From contig NZ_CP126739.1 of the NCBI RefSeq assembly GCF_030246885.1, positions 3,472,001 to 3,536,000 of the forward strand: a stretch of DNA of 64,000 nucleotides, in the 5' to 3' direction. Shown in pieces: positions 1-8,168 of this stretch (the first letter of the stretch is position 1; each line of letters starts with the position of its first letter). The notes beneath the pieces were generated by a model. That model worked only from the letters and a program-made list of their open reading frames with translations, was not told the DNA's origin and ran no database searches. Made by a program: the position numbers and the translations under genes. The stretch is from Microbacterium sp. zg-B185. Lineage in GTDB: Bacteria > Actinomycetota > Actinomycetes > Actinomycetales > Microbacteriaceae.

Positions 1-1714
1 CAGCGAGCGTGACAAACAGCAGCAGCTCGCCGGTCTCGGTCTTGTCCCCGGTTCCTTCGATGAACACCATAAGCGAGTCGACGATCCTCTCGATCCCGTC
101 GATCACCCGGTAGAACTCGCTCGTTCCCAGCCGCACGCCGCCCCGGTTGAGGGTAGCGTCGGAACGGCCGGTGATGTGGCATGCGCCGGTCTCGTGGAAG
201 ATCGCCCAGTCGCCGTGGCGCCACACGCCCGGGTATGTGTCGAAGTAGGCGTCGTGCATGAGCGAGCCGTCGGTGTCGCCCCAGAACCCGACGGGCATAG
301 ACGGCATGGGGCGCGTGATGACGAGCTCACCCGGCCGGTCGAGCAACGGCTGCCCGTGCTCATCGAATGCGGCGGTGGCGACGCCGAGGGCCGAGGACGA
401 GATCTCACCCTCGTACACGGGGACGAGCGGCGCACCCTGCACGATGCCGCTGCACACGTCCGTACCGCCGCTGCCGACGTTCAAGAGTACCGTCGGGCCG
501 AACTGGTCGAGGACCCACTGGTACCCGTCGAGGGGGAACGGACTGCCGACCGCACAGTACTGCTTGAGTCGCGGCAGGTGGAACTCCTTGCGCGGTTCGA
601 CGCCCTCGGCGCGGCTGCCACGCAGATAGGCGGGACTCATGCCGATGACGTCGGGGTTGGTCGCCTCGGCCAGGCGCCACAATTCGCGCGAGTCGGGGAA
701 GGTCGGATCGCCGTCGATGAGCACAACCGACGCGCCGAGGACCAGGGTGGACGCGAGGCTGTTCCACACCATCCACGCGGTCGTCGAGTACCAGAAAAGC
801 CGGTCGCCCTCGCGTAGACCCCAGCTGAGGCCGTGGTTCTTCAGATGCTCGAGCAGGACCCCGCCGTGCGAGTGCGTGATGGCCTTCGGCCTCCCCGTGG
901 TGCCCGAGGTGAAGATGACGAAGAGCGGGTGGTCGAACGGCACGTACTCGTAGGCGAGGTCGGCGGCCGATCCGCTGCCGAAGTCTTCGTACTTCGCTGC
1001 TCCTTCAAGTCGATGCTCCGGGTAGGCGACCTCGACGAGGTGTTCGATGCTCGGGATCGCCGCCTTGATCTCGGATACCTCGGCCGTGCGGTCGATGTCC
1101 TTGCGGCCATAGCGATAGCCGGCGACCGCGAACAGCACCGTGGGCTCGATGATTCCGAGCCGGTCGATCGCGCTCGACGTGCCGAACTCTGGCGCGCACG
1201 TCGCCCACACTGCGCCGAGGCTCACCGTCGCCAGCTCGGCGGCGATCGTTTCGGGGATGTTAGGGAGGTACGCCGCTACACGGTCGCCCTTGCCGACGCC
1301 GGCGGCGATCAGTCCCGTACGGATTCGGCCAACCTCGTCTCGCAGACGGTCGACCGTCCACTCCTGCGTCTCGCGCGTCTGTGAGTAGGCGACGAACGCG
1401 CACCGACTGCCGTCACCGCGGAGCACGTGCTCGGCGTAGTTGAGACGGGCCCCCGGGAACCACACGGCTCCCGGCATCCGTTCTTCGGCGAGCACCGCGG
1501 TGTACGGCGTCACGGAGTGGACGTCGTAGTACTGCCAGACGGACTCCCAGAAGCCGTCGAGGTCAGTGACCGACCACTTGTACAGGTCGGCGTAGCCGTC
1601 CAACCGGATGCCGCGGCGATCCGCCACCCAGTCGATGAACTCCTGCAGCACCGTGGTCTGCCGAACCTCTTCGGGCAGCTCGTACAGAATCGGGGAGGGA
1701 GCGGTCTCGGTCAT
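1..1714 (-). CDS. aacS: acetoacetyl-CoA synthetase (3' end outside window)
   Basis: This ANL-superfamily ligase activates acetoacetate to acetoacetyl-CoA using ATP and CoA in the cytoplasm. The 571 residues present include the AMP-binding P-loop FTSGTTGRPKAITHSHGG and the hinge region near HITGRSDATLNRGGVRLG. The early stretch LYKWSVTDLDGFWESVWQ is typical of acetoacetate-CoA ligases rather than short acyl-CoA synthetases. The family is about 650 residues long, so roughly 80 C-terminal residues lie beyond base 1. The ATG at 1714 overlaps the stop of the upstream small gene by 4 nt, so translation is probably coupled. Confident at family level. The true substrate could be another short 3-oxo acid. 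Confidence 0.9.
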   Translation of the reverse strand, partial: MTETAPSPILYELPEEVRQTTVLQEFIDWVADRRGIRLDGYADLYKWSVTDLDGFWESVWQYYDVHSVTPYTAVLAEERMPGAVWFPGARLNYAEHVLRGDGSRCAFVAYSQTRETQEWTVDRLRDEVGRIRTGLIAAGVGKGDRVAAYLPNIPETIAAELATVSLGAVWATCAPEFGTSSAIDRLGIIEPTVLFAVAGYRYGRKDIDRTAEVSEIKAAIPSIEHLVEVAYPEHRLEGAAKYEDFGSGSAADLAYEYVPFDHPLFVIFTSGTTGRPKAITHSHGGVLLEHLKNHGLSWGLREGDRLFWYSTTAWMVWNSLASTLVLGASVVLIDGDPTFPDSRELWRLAEATNPDVIGMSPAYLRGSRAEGVEPRKEFHLPRLKQYCAVGSPFPLDGYQWVLDQFGPTVLLNVGSGGTDVCSGIVQGAPLVPVYEGEISSSALGVATAAFDEHGQPLLDRPGELVITRPMPSMPVGFWGDTDGSLMHDAYFDTYPGVWRHGDWAIFHETGACHITGRSDATLNRGGVRLGTSEFYRVIDGIERIVDSLMVFIEGTGDKTETGELLLFVTLA

Positions 1715-1944
1715 GGCAGACGCACCTCGGCGAGTTCGAACGGGGTCGCGGACAGCGGGGTTCGCAGGATGGCCTCAAGTACCGGCGCCGGCACGAGGCA
1801 ATCGGCGCATGAGGCGGAGCCGGCGGCGATCTCGCCGTTCGCACGGGTCTCCTCGCTGAGCTTCCAGGACAGGGCGAAGCCGTCCAATGCGAGCGTCTCG
1901 CGCAGGTCGGCGAACGCCTCCCCGATCGCGGCGGTGTCGGGCAT
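1711..1944 (-). CDS. small conserved-looking protein of unknown function, 77 aa
   Basis: I do not recognise this protein. The ATG at 1944 is chosen because GAGGAG lies about six bases upstream; the open frame extends further back to 2103 but without a ribosome site. The product is acidic and probably cytoplasmic. It has one Cys-X2-Cys pair (SASCADCLV, near residues 48-51) and a leucine/proline-rich tail. The stop codon overlaps the aacS start by 4 nt, so the two are co-transcribed and probably translationally coupled. A role connected with acetoacetate activation, such as a subunit or chaperone, is guesswork from position alone. Confidence 0.6.
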   Translation of the reverse strand: MPDTAAIGEAFADLRETLALDGFALSWKLSEETRANGEIAAGSASCADCLVPAPVLEAILRTPLSATPFELAEVRLP

Positions 1945-2087
1945 TCCGGCCTCCTCAAAGGTCTGAGCGGCACGGATGGCCACCCTCGCTCGTCCGATGC
2001 TCGCAGGGCCTAGGTGTCGGCGCGTCTGAGCATTCCGTACCACGGAAGCGGCCGTGACTGCCCAAGGCGTCGTGATTAAATGGCGAA

Positions 2088-3023
2088 ATGTCTCGATTTG
2101 CACAGTACGCCGAACTCGGCGGCCCTGAGGTCATCCACGTCGCCGAGGGCGAGGTCCCCGTCCCAGACCCGGGTTGGGTGCTCGTCGAAGTGCGCGCCCA
2201 CGGCGTCAACCCATTCGACACCAAGGTCCGCTCCGGGGCACGCGCCGCCGCGCCCGAGGCACCGCGAGGTGTCGGACACGATGGTGCCGGCGTCATCACG
2301 GCGATCGGGGATGGCGTCACCGACTGGGCGGTGGCGGACGAGGTCATCTTCGGCTGGACACAGGGAGCTGCCGCCACGCACGCCCTGGTGAGACCGATGC
2401 ACCTCACCCGCAAGCTGCCTGAGGTGAGCTGGGAGACGGGCGCGGCACTGCCGATCCCGGTGGGGACGGCGTATCAGGCATTGAAGTCCCTCGGTGTGAC
2501 CGACGGGGACCGCATCCTCATCCACGCGGGTTCCGGATCTGTCGGCCAGGCCGCCATCCAGTTCGCCCGCCTGTGGGGCGCGGAGGTCGTAGCAACCGGC
2601 TCGCCGCGGAGCTTCGACCGCATCCGCGAGCTCGGCGCCACCCCCGTCGGATACGGGGACGGACTCCTGGAGCGGCTTCGCGACTCCGCGTCGGCCGGCT
2701 TCACCGTCATTCTCGACCTCGCCGGCACAGACGAAGCCCTCGACTCGATCGCGCTCGTCGACCCCGCGCGCTTCGCATCGGCCGCCGCCGGGCTGAAGGC
2801 AGACGCGCGCGGGATCACGGCATACGGCGGTGGGTCGGCTGTTCCCCTCACGGGGGAGCAGCGGGCACAGCGTGCCGAGGCGGTCGCCGTCGTGCAGCCG
2901 CTGATCGCGGCCGGTGAGTTCTCGGTCGAGATCGGCCTCGTGATCCCCCTCGACGAGATCGTCGACGCGCACCGTGCCAGCGAGTCGAACCGAGTGCGCG
3001 GCAAGATCATCATCATCCCCTGA
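2088..3023 (+). CDS. MDR-family NADPH:quinone oxidoreductase-like protein
   Basis: This 311-residue protein is a medium-chain dehydrogenase/reductase of the quinone-oxidoreductase branch. It has a GroES-like N-terminal half and a Rossmann half with the nucleotide-binding stretch HAGSGSVGQAAIQFA (about residues 145-159). It lacks the structural four-cysteine zinc loop and the catalytic zinc ligands of alcohol dehydrogenases, so a zinc-independent NADPH-linked reduction of quinones or enones is expected. It is divergent from the aacS operon. A TTAAAT element lies only about six bases before the ATG with no clear ribosome site, so a leaderless transcript is possible. A strong hairpin terminator follows the gene. 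Confidence 0.85.
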   Translation: MSRFAQYAELGGPEVIHVAEGEVPVPDPGWVLVEVRAHGVNPFDTKVRSGARAAAPEAPRGVGHDGAGVITAIGDGVTDWAVADEVIFGWTQGAAATHALVRPMHLTRKLPEVSWETGAALPIPVGTAYQALKSLGVTDGDRILIHAGSGSVGQAAIQFARLWGAEVVATGSPRSFDRIRELGATPVGYGDGLLERLRDSASAGFTVILDLAGTDEALDSIALVDPARFASAAAGLKADARGITAYGGGSAVPLTGEQRAQRAEAVAVVQPLIAAGEFSVEIGLVIPLDEIVDAHRASESNRVRGKIIIIP

Positions 3024-3056
3024 CGCCGCAGGCCACGGAGCTCCGGGACCAGGAAG

Positions 3057-3094
3057 AACGCCCCCACGACGCACCGAGCGTCGTGGGGGCGTTT
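3057..3094. terminator. bidirectional hairpin terminator
   Basis: A 15-bp GC-rich perfect stem (AACGCCCCCACGACG and its complement) with a short loop is followed by GTTTC. It lies between the convergent oxidoreductase and amidohydrolase genes and can serve both strands. Confidence 0.85.
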
Positions 3095-3107
3095 CGTCGG
3101 CTGAGCC

Positions 3108-4085
3108 TCAGACGGCAGCGGCACTCTGCGAAAGGAACCGGCGAGCGTTCGCTGACGAGATGAGCTCCCGGTCGTGATCGTTCAAGCCGAGCCCATCGAG
3201 CAGCGATGCCATCGGCATCGGCCGCGGCATCGCGGGGAAGTCCGTGCCGAGCATGATCCGGTCTGCACCGAGATACTCGATGATGAACCGCATCCCCGCC
3301 GGGTCGAAGACCATCGAGTCGTAGGAGAAGCGCCGGGCGATCGCGCTCGGCGGCTCAGCGGTGCGCTGGTCCTCCGGGGCCTGGCTCCAGAAGAAGTCGG
3401 CTCGCGGGAGGAACGCAGGCAGGCCGCCGGCCGCGTGGCTGAACAGGAGGTTGTCCAGCGCGCAGCGATCCGCAAGGCCGCCGAACGCGATCGAAGCGGC
3501 GCCCCGCGTGGCTTCGATGCCCACGCCCAGCGAGCCGCGGTAGTCCGGGTGGATACCCAGCTCCTCAGCCCGAGGCAGCGTGTGGACGAAGAGACCGAGA
3601 CCGAGCCGCTCAGCCTCCTCGAACACCGGGTAGAACTCGGGCTCGCCGATCGGCTTTCCGTTGACGTGCGACGGAATCTCGGCTCCTCGAAGGCCCAGCT
3701 CGGCGATGTGCGTCAGCTCAGCGGCGGCCGCGTCGGGGTCCTGAAGCGGAACGGTCCCGAGGCCGTGGATACGCCCACCACCGGCCGCCACGTAGCCCGC
3801 GATCGACTCGTTGATGTGCCGGAACAGCGTTGTCCCGGCCTCGAGGTCGAGCGAATAGTTCAACAGCGGCGGCATCGGTGAGATGACCTCCTCGTCCACG
3901 CCGCGGCCATCCATCGCCTCGATACGACGCTCGACGTCGAACCAGATATCCTCCGCGCGGTAGTGGAACGCTCCGAAGAACACCTCGCGTGCGCTGTCGC
4001 CATCGATCGGCGCCGTCCGCGGAAACGCCTCCCCGACGGGGTAGTCCTTTGGCAGTACGTGAGCGTGAACATCGATGATCGTCAT
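3108..4085 (-). CDS. amidohydrolase family protein, ACMSD-like
   Basis: This 325-residue protein belongs to amidohydrolase family 2, the group of aminocarboxymuconate-semialdehyde decarboxylase and related metal-dependent decarboxylases and hydrolases. The metal-binding HxH is at the N-terminus (IDVHAHVLP). Later come VHTLP, the SHAAGG histidine motif and the closing LGTDFP aspartate. The ATG at 4085 follows TAGGAGAATCA, a good ribosome site; the frame remains open upstream but has no comparable site. Substrate unknown. Divergent transcription from the UGSC pair suggests one catabolic module, an inference from position. Confidence 0.85.
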   Translation of the reverse strand: MTIIDVHAHVLPKDYPVGEAFPRTAPIDGDSAREVFFGAFHYRAEDIWFDVERRIEAMDGRGVDEEVISPMPPLLNYSLDLEAGTTLFRHINESIAGYVAAGGGRIHGLGTVPLQDPDAAAAELTHIAELGLRGAEIPSHVNGKPIGEPEFYPVFEEAERLGLGLFVHTLPRAEELGIHPDYRGSLGVGIEATRGAASIAFGGLADRCALDNLLFSHAAGGLPAFLPRADFFWSQAPEDQRTAEPPSAIARRFSYDSMVFDPAGMRFIIEYLGADRIMLGTDFPAMPRPMPMASLLDGLGLNDHDRELISSANARRFLSQSAAAV

Positions 4086-4204
4086 TGATTCTCCTAAGGC
4101 ACAATTGCCGCCCGTGTGCGGCTCGGCCAGCCCATCACGCCGCGCCGGCCCACCCGGATCGCGCTTCCATCGGGTGGAAGCGGCGCGGCCTCCGCACCTG
4201 GCTC

Positions 4205-4233
4205 GACGGGTTCGAACCCGTGACGTCGTGTCA
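4205..4233. promoter_or_regulatory. palindromic operator candidates in divergent promoter region
   Basis: The 272-bp region between the amidohydrolase (-) and the UGSC gene (+) contains a perfect 16-bp palindrome, ACGGGTTCGAACCCGT (4205-4220). Directly after it comes a second inverted repeat, GTGAC-N5-GTCAC (4219-4233). Such paired dyads between divergent genes are typical binding sites for a dimeric repressor. No regulator gene is adjacent, so the protein involved is unknown. Confidence 0.45.
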
Positions 4234-4357
4234 CTCCGTGCACCCCGCGCCGAATGCATCGCGACACCCCTTGTTCCGCCCCCCGGAATGACCCGCAGCG
4301 CTCGCTCCACGCGGCGGCAGAATGGGCTGCGTCATCAGCAATCGGACGGAGCATCTC

Positions 4358-4912
4358 ATGGTTCATGCCATCATCGACCCGACCGCGAGTGCTCGAAAGG
4401 CCGGGGCCTCGAACTCGGACCGCACCGCGACGGCCCTTACGAGCTTGAAGGGTCTGCGCGTCGGCCTACTCGAGAACACGAAGCGGAACGCGGCCGCATT
4501 GCTCGGCGTCATCGGCGCGAGCCTGCAGCGTTCCGACGGTGTGGGAGACCTCGTACCCGTCACCAAAGTGAATTTCTCCCTCCCGCTTCCCGACGACCTT
4601 CTCGATCGGCTGTCAGCGGAATGCGACCTCGTCGTCATCGGCGTCGGAGACTGCGGCTCATGCAGCGCGTCGGCAGTCGCCGACGGCATCATGCTCGAGA
4701 GTCGAGGCATCCCCACCGCGGTGATCTGCACCGACGCCTTCGCGGTGCCCGCGTCCGCTATGGCGAGCGTGAAGGGGCGACCGGATTTCCCCTACCTGCG
4801 CACGGCGCACCCGATCGCCAACCTCGTGGGCGACGAGGTTGATCTGCGTGGCGCGCAACTGGCGGCAGCGGTGCGCACGCATCTCCTCGCCGGCGAGGAG
4901 AGCGCCGCATGA
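4358..4912 (+). CDS. UGSC-family protein, cysteine form
   Basis: This 184-residue protein matches the UGSC family, first noticed as predicted bacterial selenoproteins with a Sec-Gly-Ser-Cys redox-like motif. Here the motif is CGSC (residues 99-102, within GVGDCGSCSAS) and the first position is TGC (4652-4654), so cysteine replaces selenocysteine. The fold looks alpha/beta, with VGLLENTKRN near the start and a VVIGVGDCG strand leading into the motif. The ATG at 4358 is preferred over an upstream one (4322) because GGACGGAG precedes it. The 3' end overlaps the next gene by 4 nt (ATGA). The biochemical function of the family is not established. A thiol-based redox or covalent role is inference. 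Confidence 0.8.
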   Translation: MVHAIIDPTASARKAGASNSDRTATALTSLKGLRVGLLENTKRNAAALLGVIGASLQRSDGVGDLVPVTKVNFSLPLPDDLLDRLSAECDLVVIGVGDCGSCSASAVADGIMLESRGIPTAVICTDAFAVPASAMASVKGRPDFPYLRTAHPIANLVGDEVDLRGAQLAAAVRTHLLAGEESAA

Positions 4913-5946
4913 CCACTGCAGCAACGACAACGCTGGACGCCGCCGCGGCGACCGCAGTCATCGAGCACCTTTACGAGCAGGGTTGGTCTGACGGGCTTCC
5001 CCTTGTCCCTGCCACCGAGCCCGTTGTCGCGGAGTTCCTGCGGCACACCGACCGCGCGGCCGATGAGGTCGTTGCCCGGAGCGTCCCACTCGGCCGCGAG
5101 GCGACTGTCCGTGATGTCGCGATTCACTCCGTGATGGCGGGGTGCCGACCGGAGCATTTCCCGGTGATCCTGGCCGCGTGGGACGCGCTCTCCGGGGAGC
5201 GCGCGGCTCGCGGTGGCGGTTTCCAGAGCACCAGCGGCCCGTCGCCGCTCATCGTCGTCAATGGTCCGATTCGCCACGAACTCGGGATCAACAACGCGGG
5301 CGGCGTGCTCGGACCGGGGTTCCGACCGAACGCGACGATTCCGCGCGCCATCGGACTCACCGTCCGCAACACTTTCGGCATCCGTCCGCAGGAGCTCGAC
5401 CAGTCGACGCAGGGAGTACCGGGGCGCTGGCAGGTGTGCGTCGCGGAGGACGAGGAGGAGAGCCCGTGGCCGCCCCTCTCCGTCGAATGCGGACTTGCGC
5501 CCGGCGAGAGTGCCGTGAGCGCGACATTGCTTCGCACCATGGAGTTCGTCGACAACCGGAGCTTCAAAGGCCCCGAGGACGTGCTTCGCGACTTCGCCGA
5601 CACGATTCGCCGCACCGGGCCCTGGATATTCCGCCACTCGGCGGTCGGCATCATCATGAACCCCGAGCACGCCGACCTCTTCGCCTCCGCCGGCATGTCG
5701 AAGCAGGACGTCCGGGATTGGCTCTTCGCGGCCTGCACCCGCACCGAGGCGGAGCTGGAGGCGGTCGGTAAAGGACTGAGCTACCTGCCGGAAGGTCCGT
5801 TCGAACCCGACCACGCCCACCACGTCCTCGCCGATGCAACGCCTGCGAGCATTCCCATCGTCGTGGCCGGCTCACGCAACGCTGCGATGTCCATGGTATT
5901 CCGAGTGTTCACCACGTGGTCTGGTCAGTCGTTCCCCGTGCGCTGA
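4909..5946 (+). CDS. UGSC partner protein of unknown function
   Basis: This 345-residue soluble protein begins with an acidic/alanine-rich lead, then YEQGWSDGLPLVPATEPVV, a motif I associate with proteins found beside UGSC genes. Other features are MAGCRPEHFPVILAAW, a glycine-rich INNAGGVLGPGFRPN segment, and cysteines at LSVECGL and LFAACTR. There is no signal peptide or membrane span. It starts within the last codons of the UGSC gene (ATGA overlap), so the two are almost certainly a functional pair. No enzymatic activity can be assigned from the sequence. A strong terminator lies 10 bp after the stop. Confidence 0.75.
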   Translation: MTTAATTTLDAAAATAVIEHLYEQGWSDGLPLVPATEPVVAEFLRHTDRAADEVVARSVPLGREATVRDVAIHSVMAGCRPEHFPVILAAWDALSGERAARGGGFQSTSGPSPLIVVNGPIRHELGINNAGGVLGPGFRPNATIPRAIGLTVRNTFGIRPQELDQSTQGVPGRWQVCVAEDEEESPWPPLSVECGLAPGESAVSATLLRTMEFVDNRSFKGPEDVLRDFADTIRRTGPWIFRHSAVGIIMNPEHADLFASAGMSKQDVRDWLFAACTRTEAELEAVGKGLSYLPEGPFEPDHAHHVLADATPASIPIVVAGSRNAAMSMVFRVFTTWSGQSFPVR

Positions 5947-5956
5947 GCGTCACATC

Positions 5957-5989
5957 AAAGGCCCGACCGTCGATGACGGTCGGGCCTTT
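5957..5989. terminator. hairpin terminator (copy 1 of duplicated segment)
   Basis: Perfect 15-bp stem AAAGGCCCGACCGTC with a 3-nt loop and its complement ending in CCTTTG. It ends the UGSC pair transcript. An identical hairpin occurs again at 6191-6223 because the whole segment is duplicated. Confidence 0.85.
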
Positions 5990-6099
5990 GCTCGTCGTGG
6001 CGACGTCCGCGTGGCGCTCCGCACCCGCCGGCCACAGGAAACGCAGTTGCCCGGTAGCCCGTCGCTTCGGATGGGACGCCGGGCAGCTGTCGTGCCGGT

Positions 6100-6189
6100 C
6101 TAACCGCGTCGGGTGAGTCGAGGATCTAGGTAGTCCCGGAGCGAGTCACCTAACAGGTCGAACGCGAGAACCGCGAGCGCCAGGGCGAG
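6100..6189 (-). pseudogene. orphan 3' fragment of an OppC/DppC-type permease
   Basis: Inside duplication copy 1 the minus strand encodes a permease C-terminus, LAFDLLGDSLRDYLDPRL and on to a TAG stop at 6100-6102. The intact gene next to it reads LAFNLFGDS at the same place. The orphan copy therefore differs at two residues and is closer to the usual family consensus (LLGDxLRDxLDPR). It has no start and cannot be expressed as a protein. It is a relic either of the tandem duplication or of a recombined paralogue. Confidence 0.8.
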
Positions 6190-6333
6190 CAAAGGCCCGA
6201 CCGTCGATGACGGTCGGGCCTTTGCTCGTCGTGGCGACGTCCGCGTGGCGCTCCGCACCCGCCGGCCACAGGAAACGCAGTTGCCCGGTAGCCCGTCGCT
6301 TCGGATGGGACACCGGGCAGCTGTCGTGCCGGT

Positions 6334-7212
6334 CTAACCGCGTCGGGTGAGTCGAGGGTCTAGGTAGTCCCGGAGCGAGTCACCGAACAGGTTGAACGCG
6401 AGAACCGCGAGCGCCAGTGCGAATGCGGGGTAGACGATGAGCCATGGCGCGTAGCTCAGGTACTGCACCCCGGAGGAGAGCATGCCTCCCCAGGAGGGTG
6501 TGGGCGGTGCGGGCCCGAGCCCGAGGAAGCTTAGAGCAGACTCCGCGACGATGACGCCGGCGAACCGGAGCGTCGCAACGGTCAGGAGCGGCCCGGCCAT
6601 GTTCGGCAGGATATGGCGCAGCACCAGCCTTGGTGCTTTCGCGCCGACGGAGCGTGAGGCCTCGATGTAGCGCTCCTGCTTGAGCCGGATGACTTCGCCC
6701 CGCGCGACCCGGTTGAAGCCCGGCAGCAGCATCACCATGAGAGCGAAGATGGTGTTCGGAATCGACGGGCCCATGATCGCTGCGATGAGCAGCAGCAGCA
6801 CGAGCGGCGGGATCGACTCGATCGCGTCGGCGATGCGCTGGACGGTGAGGTCGGTCACACCCCCGAGGTAGCCCGAGACCATTCCGATCAGGACACCGAG
6901 CAGCCCGCCGATCAGCGTCGTGCTCACCGCGATCACGAGCGAGGTCTGCCCGCCGTAGATGATCCGGCTGAGCTGATCGCGGCCGAGCCAATCCGTTCCC
7001 AGCAGGAACTCCCCCGACGGCGGCTCCAGGATCGCCTCGCGGTGCTGCTCGAACGATGAGTAGGGTGCGATCCACTGCGCGAACACGGCGACGATCACGA
7101 TGATCGCGATGAACACCAGGCTCGCAATCCCGATCGGCTCGGCGCGCACGAATCGACGCAATGCGCCGCCGCGCTGATTCACGCGTGTCGCAGTCACAAG
7201 GGTGGCGGTCAT
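6334..7212 (-). CDS. dipeptide/oligopeptide-type ABC transporter permease (C subunit)
   Basis: This 292-residue inner-membrane permease belongs to the DppC/OppC group. It has an N-terminal membrane segment (IASLVFIAIIVIVAVFAQW), the extracytoplasmic LLGTDWLGRDQLSRIIYGG motif, four to five further membrane helices, the cytoplasmic EAA loop (EASRSVGAKAPRLVLRHILPN) and the C-terminal NLFGDSLRDYLDPR. The ATG at 7212 overlaps the B-subunit stop by 4 nt; upstream frame extension is rejected because it runs into that gene. It is the last gene of a five-gene transporter operon, and its 3' end is duplicated downstream. Substrate specificity cannot be read from the permease. Confidence 0.93.
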   Translation of the reverse strand: MTATLVTATRVNQRGGALRRFVRAEPIGIASLVFIAIIVIVAVFAQWIAPYSSFEQHREAILEPPSGEFLLGTDWLGRDQLSRIIYGGQTSLVIAVSTTLIGGLLGVLIGMVSGYLGGVTDLTVQRIADAIESIPPLVLLLLIAAIMGPSIPNTIFALMVMLLPGFNRVARGEVIRLKQERYIEASRSVGAKAPRLVLRHILPNMAGPLLTVATLRFAGVIVAESALSFLGLGPAPPTPSWGGMLSSGVQYLSYAPWLIVYPAFALALAVLAFNLFGDSLRDYLDPRLTRRG

Positions 7213-8168
7213 TGGCCGACTCCTGCCGTCCGGATCCGGGGATCGATGATCGTGTACGCGAGATCGATCGCGATGGTGACCACTATGTACATCACACAGA
7301 AGAAGATCGTGCACGCCACGACGAGGGGGTAATCGCGCTGTGCGACGGCGTCGTAGGTGAGCGAGCCGACTCCCGGTATTCCGAAAAGGGTCTCCAGGAT
7401 GACCGTCCCTCCGAACACCGCGCCGAGCTCGAGTCCAATGAGCGTGAGGATCGGGATGCCGGCATTGCGCAGTCCGTGAACCATGACGACGCGCATCTCC
7501 GAACCCCCGCGCGCACGCACCGCGCGAACCGACTCGGAGCCGAGCGACTCCAGCATCGCCGATCTCGTCATTCTTGCGACCGCCGCCGTCATCATCAGGG
7601 CGATCGCGATGATGGGAATGCCGGTCTGCTGGAAGTACAGCCCCGGGTTCTCCGAGAGTGGCGTGAAGACGAGCGGGGGGGACCAGTGGAAGAGCAGGGA
7701 CAGCGCCACCAGCACCATCAGTGCGAAGACGTAGTGGGGCACGGAGAGACCGACGACCGCACCGATCCTTGTGGCACCGTCGAGCCACGAGCCACGCCGA
7801 CTCGCGCCGGCAATGCCAAGACTGACGCCGCCGACGACCGCGAGCAGCAGGGCGATCAGACCCATTTCGAGGGTCACCGGCACCCGCTCCCACAGAATGT
7901 CGGCGACGGGCCGATCACCCCAGAAGGAGGTGCCGAGGTCCCCCTGCACCACCCCTGCAAGCCATGCACGGAGCTGCTCAAGCAATGGCGCGTTCAGCCC
8001 GAAGCTCTCGCGGAGGGCCTCCGCTTCCGACTCGGTCACTCCCGCAGCGTTCTGCAGCTGGACGGAGACGACGTCGCCGGGCACGAGGCGCATCGCGGTG
8101 AAGACGAACAGCGTCACGAGCGCGAGGCACAGCAATCCCGCGCCGATGCGCTTGAGTAGGTAAAGCAT
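7209..8168 (-). CDS. dipeptide/oligopeptide-type ABC transporter permease (B subunit)
   Basis: This 319-residue DppB/OppB-type permease starts with the characteristic membrane segment MLYLLKRIGAGLLCLALVTL and the FGLNAPLLEQLRAWL/GDLGTSF motif of the family. The EAA-type loop follows (RAVRARGGSEMRVVMVHGLRN) and the protein ends at TIIDPRIR. The ATG at 8168 shares one base with the stop of the upstream ATPase gene (TGATG), so the two are translationally coupled. It forms the channel with the C subunit. Confidence 0.93.
   Translation of the reverse strand: MLYLLKRIGAGLLCLALVTLFVFTAMRLVPGDVVSVQLQNAAGVTESEAEALRESFGLNAPLLEQLRAWLAGVVQGDLGTSFWGDRPVADILWERVPVTLEMGLIALLLAVVGGVSLGIAGASRRGSWLDGATRIGAVVGLSVPHYVFALMVLVALSLLFHWSPPLVFTPLSENPGLYFQQTGIPIIAIALMMTAAVARMTRSAMLESLGSESVRAVRARGGSEMRVVMVHGLRNAGIPILTLIGLELGAVFGGTVILETLFGIPGVGSLTYDAVAQRDYPLVVACTIFFCVMYIVVTIAIDLAYTIIDPRIRTAGVGQ

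Larger units (their letters stand above)
5956..6423. repeat. 234-bp tandem direct duplication
   Basis: Bases 5956-6189 and 6190-6423 are near-identical tandem copies; I count about five to six substitutions. Each copy carries the hairpin terminator, a second GC-rich dyad (TGCCCGG...CCGGGCA) and the last codons of a DppC/OppC-type permease read on the minus strand. Only copy 2 is joined to the intact permease gene. This accounts for most of the 386-bp gap between the UGSC partner gene and the permease. Confidence 0.9.

Noticed and set aside
176..1388. Several long plus-strand open frames opposite the acetoacetyl-CoA synthetase
   Set aside because: They are arginine/alanine-rich shadows of the real minus-strand gene, with no ribosome sites or domains.
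4197..4233. T-arm-like sequence GGGTTCGAACCC suggesting a tRNA gene
   Set aside because: No acceptor stem, anticodon arm or CCA can be folded around it; it is better read as a promoter palindrome between divergent genes.
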